Source of the DNA: Pseudanabaena sp. PCC 7367
Lineage (GTDB): Bacteria > Cyanobacteriota > Cyanobacteriia > Pseudanabaenales > Pseudanabaenaceae
Length of the DNA stretch: 64,000 nt
Direction: 5' to 3'
Assembly: GCF_000317065.1 (NCBI RefSeq)
Contig: NC_019701.1
Span: forward strand, 4,412,001 to 4,476,000
Both the position numbers and the translations under genes were made by a program. Below the pieces are notes generated by a model. The model was given only the letters and a program-made list of their open reading frames with translations. It made no database searches and was not told the DNA's origin. Each line of letters starts with the position of its first letter. The stretch's first letter is position 1. Shown here one piece after another: positions 38,126-46,350 of the stretch.

Positions 38126-38241
38126 GCATTGCAAATGTTTAAAATGATTTGATAATCAAGCAATCGGTTAAATTAAGATTCAGACATGTGCTTGATATTT
38201 TTGGTAGCGGTATTTTCATCCATGGATGATGAAATGCCCAG
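38126..38241 (+). repeat. Dispersed intergenic element, copy B
   Basis: This copy aligns without gaps to 1566-1681 with roughly three quarters of positions identical. Core matches include TCAGACAT, TTGATATTTTTG and ATGAAATGCCC. The right end can fold as GGTATTT(T)CATC with GATGAAATGCC around CATG. It lies in the spacer between the four-helix-bundle gene and transaldolase. Confidence 0.7.
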
Positions 38242-38501
38242 ATCTTAGCTGCGATCGTAATGCTTTTGTCTTGATCATTAACGTTCACAAGAGTTCTAAT
38301 GATCAGCGAAATAATCACAGAGGTGAAACTAATGCTTTGCTGGCTGGTTATTCAATCAACATTAATTGGCTATTCATACTAAATTCAAAATTACACCTTA
38401 AGCTGAACAACAAAGACTATGTGAAACAGAGCTAGTTATTCAAAACCAGCGTTTAACATAGGGACATAAGCAGTTATTAACGCAAAGCAGGTAGAGTAAT
38501 C
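38242..38501. other. Spacer upstream of transaldolase
   Basis: No gene that I can support; a 69-codon frame begins inside the repeat element but has no recognisable features. Confidence 0.4.
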
Positions 38502-39638
38502 ATGACAACTAATCATCTCCTCGAACTACGCGACCACGGCCAGAGCGTATGGCTGGATAACCTGAGCCGATCGATTATTCAATCGGGCGAGCTAGCCGAA
38601 ATGATCGAGAATCAAGGCATAAGAGGCATTACCTCGAATCCAGCAATTTTTCAAAAAGCGATCGCTGGTAATGAAGTCTACGACGAAGCGATTTTAGCTG
38701 GAATTAAAGCTGGCAAATCTGCTAACGAAATCTATGAATCTCTGGCATTTAAAGACATTCAAGATGCCGCCGACTTACTAAAGCCAATTTATGAAGCCTC
38801 CGGTGGCCAAGATGGCTATGTATCGATCGAAGTTTCGCCTAAGCTAGCCCGTGATACCACTGGCACGATCGCCGAGGCGCTGCGATTTTCGGAGGCAGTC
38901 GATCGCCCCAATGTCATGATTAAGATCCCTGGCACGGCGGAAGGCTTCCCAGCGATCGAGCGGGTTACGGCTGAGGGTATTCCGGTTAATGTGACCCTGC
39001 TATTTGCGGTCGAAGATTATGAAAAATCCGCCTGGGCATACATCAAGGGCTTGGAATCGAGAGTGGCTCAAGGCAAGGACATCAGCAAGGTGACTTCGGT
39101 GGCCAGCTTTTTCCTCAGCCGGATTGATGTTTTAGTAGACCAAAAACTAGAGGACTTGCTAGCACAAACTAGTGATGAAGCCGAGAAAACCACGATCAAT
39201 TCCTTGATGGGCAAGGTGGCGATCGCCAATGCCAAAATTGCTTATCAGACGTATAAGGACATCTATGCCAGCGATCGTTGGCAGGCTCTGCTAGCCAAGG
39301 GTGCTAATGAGCAGCGCTTGCTGTGGGCTAGTACCAGCACCAAGAACCCCACCTACAGCGATGTGATGTATGTGGATAATCTGGTCGGAGATCATACTGT
39401 CAACACCATGCCCCCGGAAACGATCGCCGCCTGTATTGATCACTGTGACATTGAAGATCGAATTGAAATTAATGTCGAGCAAGCCGAAGAAGTAGTTGCC
39501 ACTGTGCAAAAACTGGGCATCGATCTAAATCAAGTAATGAAGCAGCTTGAGGACGAAGGGATCGAAAAGTTTATTAAACCCTTTGATTCACTGATGGGCT
39601 CCCTCGAAGAAAAGATGCAGCAACTCACCCCAGCATAG
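38502..39638 (+). CDS. tal: Transaldolase
   Basis: Transaldolase moves a dihydroxyacetone unit between sugar phosphates in the pentose phosphate pathway. The 378-residue form is the longer bacterial type. The Schiff-base lysine is in PNVMIKIPGTAEG (about residue 145). Other family motifs are IRGITSNPAIFQKAIAG near the N-terminus, VTSVASFFLSRIDVLVD near 200-215, and LLWASTSTKNPTYSDVMYVDNLVG near 270-295. An insertion sequence lies 117 bp after its stop codon and may alter its 3' end. Confidence 0.97.
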   Translation: MTTNHLLELRDHGQSVWLDNLSRSIIQSGELAEMIENQGIRGITSNPAIFQKAIAGNEVYDEAILAGIKAGKSANEIYESLAFKDIQDAADLLKPIYEASGGQDGYVSIEVSPKLARDTTGTIAEALRFSEAVDRPNVMIKIPGTAEGFPAIERVTAEGIPVNVTLLFAVEDYEKSAWAYIKGLESRVAQGKDISKVTSVASFFLSRIDVLVDQKLEDLLAQTSDEAEKTTINSLMGKVAIANAKIAYQTYKDIYASDRWQALLAKGANEQRLLWASTSTKNPTYSDVMYVDNLVGDHTVNTMPPETIAACIDHCDIEDRIEINVEQAEEVVATVQKLGIDLNQVMKQLEDEGIEKFIKPFDSLMGSLEEKMQQLTPA

Positions 39639-39746
39639 TCTGTGTGCAGTTGGAGTTGGCACTGGGACAGGTTAATGATTGAGTGAAGAACTGATACGGA
39701 ACTGATACCATGTATATGCTTGAGAATTTTGTTAGCTGTTTTTATA

Positions 39747-39755
39747 CCTGGAACG
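39747..39755. repeat. Target-site duplication, left of the IS
   Basis: CCTGGAACG directly abuts the left end of the insertion sequence and is repeated exactly at 40807-40815. Confidence 0.9.
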
Positions 39756-40806
39756 GGCTTTGTTGCATGAATCGAAGAAAGGGACAATACTCCTGCCAAG
39801 ATTCTCCAATTTAGTCTTCAACCAGGTAAGAATCAGGCTTGCATAGCATCATCATACGATTAAGAGCCACGCACTGTAAAAACAGCTCCACCGCTTGATT
39901 ATCAAAATTTCGTGAGCGTAACTTACCGCCAAAAATAGTCTTCAATCTAAACATAGTAGTCTCTGCCAGTGAGCGCCGATGATAGCCAGTCTCTCGTTTC
40001 CACTTGGCACGACCAACCTTACGGATGCGCCGTAAATTTTGGTCACGCGGATGCGGTGGTGCTTTACAATTGCCATGTTGCCAAATTTTGGCATTTTTGC
40101 GTGGTGGAATTACTGACTGGGCTTGTCTAGCAGAGATTGCATCATAACAGTCACGATGGTCATACGCACCATCCCCAGATACTTGCTTAATTTCATCCTC
40201 AATCTGATTAAGCAGTTCAGGTAGAATTTGGCCATCATGATATTGGTTGCTGGTAACCGCTGCCGCAAGAATTTCACCGCTTGACTCATCTACGCCCAGA
40301 TGAATTTTACGCCAGGTGCGACGCTTACCTATGCCATGCTGACGCGTTTTCCACTCTCCCTCTCCGTAAACTTTCACGCCGGTGCTATCAACCACCACAT
40401 GTCTCGCTGCCTGAGTCTTTTGATGGGGTAACTCGATCGCTAATTTGCCCATCCGTCTTGAAACTGTGCTGTGGTCTGGCACCGGTAAGTCTATGTTCAT
40501 CAGGGTAAATAATGATTCGACCAAACCGGTGACTTGTCTGCCTGCCAATCCATATATGCTCTTGAGCATCGCAATCGTCGCAATCGCTTGGTCACTGTAT
40601 CTGTTTGATGCGCCTCTGTTGCCGGATCGCTCTGGCTCTAGCCACATCTCTATTGCCTCCTTGCTAATCCAGAAAATTAGACTTCCTCTCTGTTTGAGGC
40701 TTTTGTTATACTCTTGCCAGTTGCGGACGCGGTATTGTGGGGGTTTTTTCATGGTAGTTAAAACGTACCATAACCTACCGCTCCGTTTCTTTTATGCAAC
40801 AACGCC
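39756..40806 (-). mobile_element. Complete IS5-family (IS903 group) insertion sequence
   Basis: A 1051-bp element. The left end GGCTTTGTTGCATGAATC and the right end (reverse complement GGCGTTGTTGCATAAAAG) are imperfect terminal inverted repeats, closely resembling those of IS903 (GGCTTTGTTGAATAAATC). It is flanked by the 9-bp direct repeat CCTGGAACG, the duplication length known for the IS903 group. One intact transposase gene fills it on the minus strand. The perfect target duplication suggests a fairly recent insertion. Confidence 0.93.
39811..40752 (-). CDS. IS5/IS903-type DDE transposase
   Basis: The 313-residue transposase cuts and joins IS ends. The DDE residues appear as D in HVVVDSTGVKVYGEGEW (about 143), D in GDGAYDHRDCYDAI (about 195), and E in RRSLAETTMFRLKTIFGGKL (about 265), where the E-helix carries R and K in the family pattern. 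The N-terminus has YNKSLKQRGSLIFWISKEAIEMW, usual for the group. The frame is intact with no frameshift. Confidence 0.95.
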   Translation of the reverse strand: MKKPPQYRVRNWQEYNKSLKQRGSLIFWISKEAIEMWLEPERSGNRGASNRYSDQAIATIAMLKSIYGLAGRQVTGLVESLFTLMNIDLPVPDHSTVSRRMGKLAIELPHQKTQAARHVVVDSTGVKVYGEGEWKTRQHGIGKRRTWRKIHLGVDESSGEILAAAVTSNQYHDGQILPELLNQIEDEIKQVSGDGAYDHRDCYDAISARQAQSVIPPRKNAKIWQHGNCKAPPHPRDQNLRRIRKVGRAKWKRETGYHRRSLAETTMFRLKTIFGGKLRSRNFDNQAVELFLQCVALNRMMMLCKPDSYLVED

Positions 40807-40815
40807 CCTGGAACG
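40807..40815. repeat. Target-site duplication, right of the IS
   Basis: CCTGGAACG is an exact copy of the left flank at 39747-39755. Confidence 0.9.
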
Positions 40816-41078
40816 TAATTCTTGAACTGCAATGATTTCTGACCAAGACTTTATTGTTAGCTCTATTCAACCAGTTAAATTATTATTTTGATGATGGGTT
40901 CTAGTTTGCATAGATTGCCCATCTTTGTTTAGGGCTATTTCTCTGCGATCTCCTCTCGCCATTGTCTTTGTGACCATTATCTTGTCCTTTGGCTTCAAGC
41001 TCAGATTCGAGCAACTGTCAGGGGAAAACACCAACTTATCCAGCTAAATCCATTTAGAGCGTCCTAGAATACGGATAG

Positions 41079-41100
41079 GATTAGCACTAATCGCTATAAT
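41079..41100 (+). promoter_or_regulatory. Promoter with overlapping palindrome ahead of remA-gmk
   Basis: The perfect palindrome GATTAGCACTAATC (41079-41092) is followed 2 nt later by a consensus -10 box TATAAT (41095-41100). The palindrome occupies the -35/-10 spacer, a usual place for a repressor operator. It is 70-90 nt upstream of the remA start. Confidence 0.5.
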
Positions 41101-41169
41101 AGAGGGCAAATTTGCGCCAAAATCGTTTGAATCCGCCATTGTTTGCCTCTTATTGAGGAGGATTTAGTC

Positions 41170-41430
41170 ATGGATATTAAGCTCATTAACATTGGCTTTG
41201 GCAACATCGTGGCAGCTAGTCGGGTGGTGGCGATCGTTAGCCCTGAATCTGCACCGATTAAGCGCATCATTTCCGATGCCCGTGAGCGGGGGCAACTGGT
41301 AGACGCTACCTATGGCCGTCGTACCAGAGCAGTGATAATTATGGACTCTAGTCATGTTATCCTGTCGGCAATCCAGCCGGAGACAGTTGCTAATCGTTTT
41401 GTAGTTGCCAAGGATGCAGTCGCCGAATAA
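41170..41430 (+). CDS. remA: RemA/DUF370 DNA-binding regulator
   Basis: The 86-residue protein (from ATG 41170) matches the DUF370 family, whose Bacillus member RemA is an arc- or ring-forming DNA-binding activator of matrix and osmoprotection genes. It shows [32 protein letters not shown] and [31 protein letters not shown] at 41155-41161 lies 8 nt before the ATG, excluding an upstream in-frame start at 41143. It overlaps gmk by 17 bp; remA-gmk linkage is conserved also in Firmicutes. The role in cyanobacteria is not established. Confidence 0.92.
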   Translation: MDIKLINIGFGNIVAASRVVAIVSPESAPIKRIISDARERGQLVDATYGRRTRAVIIMDSSHVILSAIQPETVANRFVVAKDAVAE

Positions 41431-41992
41431 CTTGTTAAAAAATCGGGGTAAATTAGTAGTCATTTCTGGCCCCAGTGGCGTGGGCAAGGGGACTTTGCTG
41501 AAAATGCTCAGCGATCGCTACCCCGGTCAGATCCTATTTTCAATCTCAGCCACCACCCGTCGTCCTCGCCCTGGTGAAGTTGATGGACGTGATTATTTCT
41601 TCTGGACGCGTAAAAAATTTGAGGCGGCGATCGAAGCAGGAGATTTTCTAGAATGGGCAGAATATGCTGGCAATCTCTATGGCACACCCCGCGATACGGT
41701 CGAGGAATGGATTAACCTGGGGCAGACCGTGATTCTGGAAATTGAGCTAGTGGGGGCAAGACAAATAGCTAAAAACTATGCCGATGCGCTGCGGGTGTTT
41801 GTGGCACCGCCATCAATGGAAATTTTGGAGCAACGATTGCGGGGGCGGGAGCAGGATGCAGAAGCAGCGATCGCTAAGCGCTTGGCCAGAGCCAGGGAAG
41901 AAGTTGAAGCGGCGGATGAGTTTGATTTTACGGTAATTAATAATGAATTAGAAGTGGCCTTACGTCAGTTGGAAAAGGCGATCTTCAGCTAG
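41414..41992 (+). CDS. gmk: Guanylate kinase
   Basis: Gmk phosphorylates GMP to GDP. From ATG 41414 it has 192 residues. The P-loop is [18 protein letters not shown] (about 14-31), the GMP-binding region is [20 protein letters not shown], and [17 protein letters not shown] follows, with [12 protein letters not shown] as the Walker B segment. Start ATG 41414 lies inside the end of remA, implying translational coupling. Its stop region overlaps the convergent 2Fe-2S gene by 8 bp. Confidence 0.96.
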   Translation: MQSPNNLLKNRGKLVVISGPSGVGKGTLLKMLSDRYPGQILFSISATTRRPRPGEVDGRDYFFWTRKKFEAAIEAGDFLEWAEYAGNLYGTPRDTVEEWINLGQTVILEIELVGARQIAKNYADALRVFVAPPSMEILEQRLRGREQDAEAAIAKRLARAREEVEAADEFDFTVINNELEVALRQLEKAIFS

Positions 41993-42593
41993 GAGCTGCC
42001 ACATCTTTGCCGGAGGGGGACTTTGTTGACGAGGTTTCTGTTTCTGATGTTGAGGTTGCTAATGGCAAAATCGCCTTGTCGCTATTAGTGATCACAAAGG
42101 CCAAATCTTGCACTACCTGGCCACCAATCACATGTTCTTGCAAAATCCGCTCGATCGCTGCTTCCGTAACGGAGTGATACCAAACGCCATCGGGATAAAT
42201 CACCATAATCGGACCACGATCGCACACCCGCAGGCAATTGGCCTTGGTGCGAAATACCTTAACACCCAGTTTTAATTCATTGATTCGCCGCTTCAGGTAA
42301 TCCCACGACTGCAAACCTACTTCCTTCTGGCAGCACTTGGGCTTGGTTTGGTCGGCGCAAAGAAAAATATGTCTTTGAATCGTGTCAATGTGCAGCTTTT
42401 GGGCACAGGTGGCTAGGGCTCGATTGACTCCCTTAACGCCAAGGGCATGATCTTGCTCAGAAATATGGCAGTCAATTTCTACCGCCTCAGCACCTTGATC
42501 TTGCTGATCTGGGGGTAAGATCGTCTCGATCGCATCATTTGCCTGACGATCATGATCATTTACTTTATCTTCGCTTCCAGGATCACTTTGCAT
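41985..42593 (-). CDS. Thioredoxin-like [2Fe-2S] ferredoxin protein
   Basis: A 202-residue protein with a thioredoxin-fold 2Fe-2S domain at about 65-165. Cluster ligands are likely the Cys in HIFLCADQTKPKCCQKE and NCLRVCDRGPIMVIYPDGVWY, the pattern C-x8-12-C...C-x3-C of NuoE/HoxE-like and (2Fe-2S) ferredoxin-like proteins. It is probably an electron carrier. The N-terminal 50 residues are acidic and Gln-rich and the C-terminus is Ser/Thr-rich, both likely disordered. It is not next to hox or nuo genes, so its partner is unknown. Confidence 0.85.
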   Translation of the reverse strand: MQSDPGSEDKVNDHDRQANDAIETILPPDQQDQGAEAVEIDCHISEQDHALGVKGVNRALATCAQKLHIDTIQRHIFLCADQTKPKCCQKEVGLQSWDYLKRRINELKLGVKVFRTKANCLRVCDRGPIMVIYPDGVWYHSVTEAAIERILQEHVIGGQVVQDLAFVITNSDKAILPLATSTSETETSSTKSPSGKDVAAPS

Positions 42594-42800
42594 AGCTGAC
42601 TATGATTAATCTACACATCGTCAAACGAAAGAACAGACCAGCAGTAATCTTAAAATCAAATTTCAGGTAGAGCTAATCAAGCTAGCTAAAAGTTGCTAAC
42701 CCGATCGCCTAGTTCCTAACCCAAAACCCCTAACTTAGATTGTGGGTGATGATGGCTTGACTCACAGCCCTAGCCTTAAGCCCAAAGCCAACCAAAAAAA

Positions 42801-43346
42801 TTAAGGATTAAACTCATTGATCTGAGTTTCATAGGGATTACGGAATTGCGGATCATCAGGAGATGGTGCTGGCAGATCAAAATACTGGCGCAGAGGTTGG
42901 TCGATCGCATCGTAGGCTAAAATCCCCGCTTGATCTAACAACACATCGCCATTACCAGCAATCAAAACAGTCTGCGGCACCAGCCCACGATAGTAGTTTG
43001 CCTCATCGGTAGGCGCATAGTTATCACGATCTAAGTTCAAGCTATCTACTGCCACCGGAATAATCGTGATCGCCCGACCATAGAAAGCCTGCACCTGATT
43101 AATAACCGGGGTATAGAGCTTACAATCAGAGCTGTCATCAAGATAGAAAACCAGCATCGCAGGGCGATCGATCCGCAATGATTGAGCTAAATTCGATCGG
43201 GGTGGCACTAACGAACCATTACCGCCATAGAGAGCAAATATGTTGCCATCATAATGGTCGTCTTGCAAACTAGCGCTAGCAGGACCGGCAATGGCGATCG
43301 TCAGGGTCAAAACTGCACAGAGCAGTAAGGTGAGCCATTTATTCAT
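42801..43346 (-). CDS. Thylakoid thioredoxin-fold protein, PSI accumulation factor-like
   Basis: A 181-residue exported protein. An N-terminal signal sequence (NKWLTLLLCAVLTLTIAIAGPASA) ends in an ASA cleavage motif. The mature part resembles cyanobacterial thioredoxin-like proteins annotated as photosystem I accumulation factors: IFALYGGNGSLVPPRSNLAQSLRIDRPAMLVFYLDDSSDCKLYTPVINQVQ. The CxxC of thioredoxin is reduced to one cysteine (SSDCKLY), so it is not a classic disulphide reductase. ALY...PPR is a recurring N-terminal motif of the group. The location is probably the thylakoid lumen. The assignment rests on memory of the family. Confidence 0.75.
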   Translation of the reverse strand: MNKWLTLLLCAVLTLTIAIAGPASASLQDDHYDGNIFALYGGNGSLVPPRSNLAQSLRIDRPAMLVFYLDDSSDCKLYTPVINQVQAFYGRAITIIPVAVDSLNLDRDNYAPTDEANYYRGLVPQTVLIAGNGDVLLDQAGILAYDAIDQPLRQYFDLPAPSPDDPQFRNPYETQINEFNP

Positions 43347-43417
43347 ACAAAATATTCAGAATATCCAGGATCTCTGGGCAAGTTAATTAGTTGCAGGAAA
43401 TTGCCAACCACTAACCA

Positions 43418-44188
43418 TTAAAAGCCATGACCGCGAATAAGATCAAAGAATTCCTTCTTAGCAGTTGGGTCTTCGCGGAAGGTGCCGCGCACGATCGAGT
43501 TGGTCATCTGGGTTTCCGGCTCTTTTACGCCGCGCCAGCTCATGCACATATGTTGTGCCTTGATTACAAAGGCCAAACCACGGGGCTGAATCAATCTTTC
43601 GATCGTATCGGCCACCATCACCGCCGCTTCTTCTTGAATGTGGGGACGGCTGAGCACCCAATCCACAATCCGATTGAACTTGGAAATACCTATTACCCGA
43701 TCGCTAGGCACAATCCCCAACCAGGCATGGCCAATAATTGGCACAAAGTGATGGGAGCAAGCGGAACGCACTGAGATCGGGCCTAATACATAAATCTCGT
43801 CGAGTGCTTTGGCATTGGGGAAATCCGTTACCTTCGGCATCGGGTGATAGCGACCCTTGAATACCTCATCCACGTACATTTTTGCCATCCGAAAGGCAGT
43901 CTCATGGGTATTGTGATCGTTATCAGTGTCAATTACTAGCGCATCAAACAACCCTTGCAGCTTATCCTCGATCTCCAGCTTTAACTCTTCTCTTTCACCA
44001 TCGCTAATATATTCAGCAATGCTGTCATTGGCAAAATACTTCACGCCAAGGGACTTGAGCCGTTCCCGGATTACTTTGGAAATTGGCTTACCAACACTTC
44101 CATTCTCTTTAGCCGTAAAGCTGGTTAGATCACGATTGGGATCTTGGTCTGGGTTGATGAACTTAGATTGACGATAACTAGTGGTCAT
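43418..44188 (-). CDS. folE: GTP cyclohydrolase I
   Basis: FolE converts GTP to dihydroneopterin triphosphate, the first step of folate and pterin synthesis. From ATG 44188 (MTTSYRQSKF) it has 256 residues. The zinc ligands are in RSACSHHFVPIIGHAWLGI and AQHMCMSWRGVKEP, and the family motif ISKFNRIVDWVLSRPHIQE lies between them. An upstream in-frame ATG at 44278 would add 30 unlike residues, so I prefer 44188. The C-terminus ends EFFDLIRGHGF. Confidence 0.96.
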   Translation of the reverse strand: MTTSYRQSKFINPDQDPNRDLTSFTAKENGSVGKPISKVIRERLKSLGVKYFANDSIAEYISDGEREELKLEIEDKLQGLFDALVIDTDNDHNTHETAFRMAKMYVDEVFKGRYHPMPKVTDFPNAKALDEIYVLGPISVRSACSHHFVPIIGHAWLGIVPSDRVIGISKFNRIVDWVLSRPHIQEEAAVMVADTIERLIQPRGLAFVIKAQHMCMSWRGVKEPETQMTNSIVRGTFREDPTAKKEFFDLIRGHGF

Positions 44189-45049
44189 TTTTAGGTTCTT
44201 AGATTTAATTATTAACGTAATACAATATTTATACTTATTCTCATTCTGAAACGCCTCAGGAACGCGCACCTGAGACATGGGATCGAATCCTGGCAGCTCA
44301 ACACACCTTTTTGATAGTCACTCAGATTTTAGATCATGTCTTCTGTCTGTGGAGCTAAGTTAGCTAGCCAAAGGACATAGCCAGTGGTCATATGCTGGGA
44401 TATTTGGTCATTTTTTGGCCTAATTGCAATTACATGTAAATCCTTAATCAGCCTGCTGTCAAATGCTTATCTTTAACCTGGTTATCATTAGTTTAAGCCT
44501 ATATTTACCATCACTCTTTGCTATCACAGTGATGAACAGATCAGAATTTATGCTGTAAATCGATCGAACCAGTGTTTTTTGGTGTTTTTCCCTTTCGCAC
44601 TATGTTTTTAAATCGTTGTTTTACAATCGCTCGTAAATCTCTGTTCCAGCTTGTTTTGACATTAACCAAATTTAAATGCAACAGACATAAATTCGGCTTC
44701 TTCACTTATTTTTCGCCTAAACTGCAATCCAGTAAGCTTGAGAATCAAGGGAATCCCGTTTAACAAATGGTTAAGAGCAGACCTTAATCGGCCTAACTTT
44801 TAGCGCAATGGGAGCTAGGAGTGAAGTTTTGTTTCAAGCTTGTTCCTGCCCGTTTACCCACCTTAACAATTTTAAGCTATTAAATTTAAAGTTGTTCAGA
44901 AAATTTGTAATTAACTGTGAGTTGTTTTTACAGATAAATATAAGAGTGCCATAGCATTCAATAATTTACCCGATTGTTTTTTGTGCCAGTATATTCACAC
45001 AACAAAGCATAGATATACATTCTAGCCATTGTTAATCGGGAATTGCGTC
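44189..45049. other. Spacer between folE and the FHA kinase gene
   Basis: About 860 bp. The folE leader has a small hairpin CTCAGG(44255-44260)/CCTGAG(44269-44274). A 63-codon frame at 44572-44763 has no ribosome binding site or recognisable features. No other gene is supported. Confidence 0.4.
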
Positions 45050-45071
45050 CATGATTTAGACATGATTTAGA
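45050..45071. repeat. 11-bp tandem duplication spanning a stop codon
   Basis: CATGATTTAGA occurs twice head to tail. The TAA stop of the minus-strand kinase gene (45067-45069) lies inside the second copy. Confidence 0.9.
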
Positions 45072-46350
45072 ACTGCCGATCGAAACTTAAACATACCTTC
45101 AACGCCTCTGCTACCTGTTTTGCATTTTGATAGCGATCGCCAGGGATCGGCGCACTCAACTTGGCTACCAAGTCAGCCAGTCCCAGCGGTAGGTTGAGTA
45201 GGTGATCAATATACATGCGACTACCATCGCCGCGATCTTCCAGATAAAAGGCTGGATCATCGCCCGTGAGCAAATAAACCAGGGTAGGCGCGATCGCATA
45301 CAAATCCGATTGGATCACTGGTCTACCTCTGGCCTGTTCGGGCGCTGTGTAACTGGGTGCACCAATCATCGTGCCAGTATGAACGCTAATCTCTTTCACT
45401 GCGCCAAAGTCCACCAGCACCAAAGATTGATCCACACTGCGCACAATTAAATTTGCAGGCTTCACATCGCGGTGAATAATTGGTGGTACTTGATTATGCA
45501 AGTAGCTCAAAATATCGCAGAGCTGAATCATCCAGGTAATCGCCTGAGTGGGTGAAACTGAGTCATTAACTTTGATCAATTGTTCCAAATCTTGGCCATG
45601 AATTACGGACATGACTAAATACTTCTTATTGTCGATCGCAAAGAAGTCATAGAAGCGCGGAATCCCCCGATGTCGCAATCGTTTGAGTATATTTGCTTCC
45701 CGCTCAAACAGTTCGATCGCCTTAGTATTACGAATCAAATCGGCGTTCATTTCCTTGAGTACCTGCAAGCCACGATCTGGACTCCATACTTGATAGGTGG
45801 TTCCCATCCCCCCTTGTCCCAGGGTTTGTAGCACTTGATATTGATTAATCTCACGTAGCATCTGCAACGGTGTACCGCAATGCTTACAAAACAAGTCCTG
45901 TGGCTCATTGTTCTCATGCAGGCAGATTTCTGGTCGCTCTGGTGCAGATTCCACCTGAAACTCAAGCATTGGTCCATTGTGAGCTAGGCGCAGCTCGATG
46001 TGATCGCTTACCACCAGACGATCGACTTTTTGATCTTGCCAGTAGGTATGATTTACGCCCAGGTTCCGATAACGCCAACCATTGGCCTCATTGTCGTGGC
46101 TGAGCTCAGCATGATATCGAGATACGGCCGGATGAGCCAGAATCACATCGTTGTCGGCGGCACGACCAATTTTGATCACGTTACGATCGGCGAAATTCCA
46201 ACTCTTCACAATTTGGCGTGTTTTTTGTAGCTGGCCACTTCGTCGCCCTACTTTTAGTGAGGGTGTTTTTGCCGATCGCCAGAGATGAACAGAGAGCATA
46301 GGTTGAAAATAGGCGGTGAGACTTAATTTGTGATCGATCCAACTCTGCAT
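45067..46350 (-). CDS. FHA-domain serine/threonine protein kinase
   Basis: The 427-residue protein joins an FHA phosphothreonine-binding domain (about 50-145, IKIGRAADNDVILAHPAVSRYHAEL), a zinc-ribbon-like pair CLHENNEPQDLFCKHCGTPL (about 153-172), and a Hanks-type kinase domain (about 178-425). Kinase motifs are LGQGGMGTTYQV (Gly loop), VLKEM (lysine), IIHRDVKPANLIV (catalytic loop), LVLVDFGAVKE (DFG) and GAPSYTAPEQARG (activation segment). There is no membrane segment. MLSVHLW (ATG 46299) is an alternative start that would remove the 28-bp overlap with the phosphatase gene. The kinase and the upstream PP2C are probably an antagonistic pair. Confidence 0.93.
   Translation of the reverse strand: MQSWIDHKLSLTAYFQPMLSVHLWRSAKTPSLKVGRRSGQLQKTRQIVKSWNFADRNVIKIGRAADNDVILAHPAVSRYHAELSHDNEANGWRYRNLGVNHTYWQDQKVDRLVVSDHIELRLAHNGPMLEFQVESAPERPEICLHENNEPQDLFCKHCGTPLQMLREINQYQVLQTLGQGGMGTTYQVWSPDRGLQVLKEMNADLIRNTKAIELFEREANILKRLRHRGIPRFYDFFAIDNKKYLVMSVIHGQDLEQLIKVNDSVSPTQAITWMIQLCDILSYLHNQVPPIIHRDVKPANLIVRSVDQSLVLVDFGAVKEISVHTGTMIGAPSYTAPEQARGRPVIQSDLYAIAPTLVYLLTGDDPAFYLEDRGDGSRMYIDHLLNLPLGLADLVAKLSAPIPGDRYQNAKQVAEALKVCLSFDRQF

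Noticed and set aside
44255-44310. tRNA-like stretch in the folE leader (hairpin plus GGATCGAATCC)
   Set aside because: The T-arm-like part pairs poorly and there is no 5' acceptor half matching the 3' side; likely coincidence.
44572-44763. 63-codon frame in the folE/kinase spacer
   Set aside because: Phe/Lys-rich translation of AT-rich spacer with no start signal.
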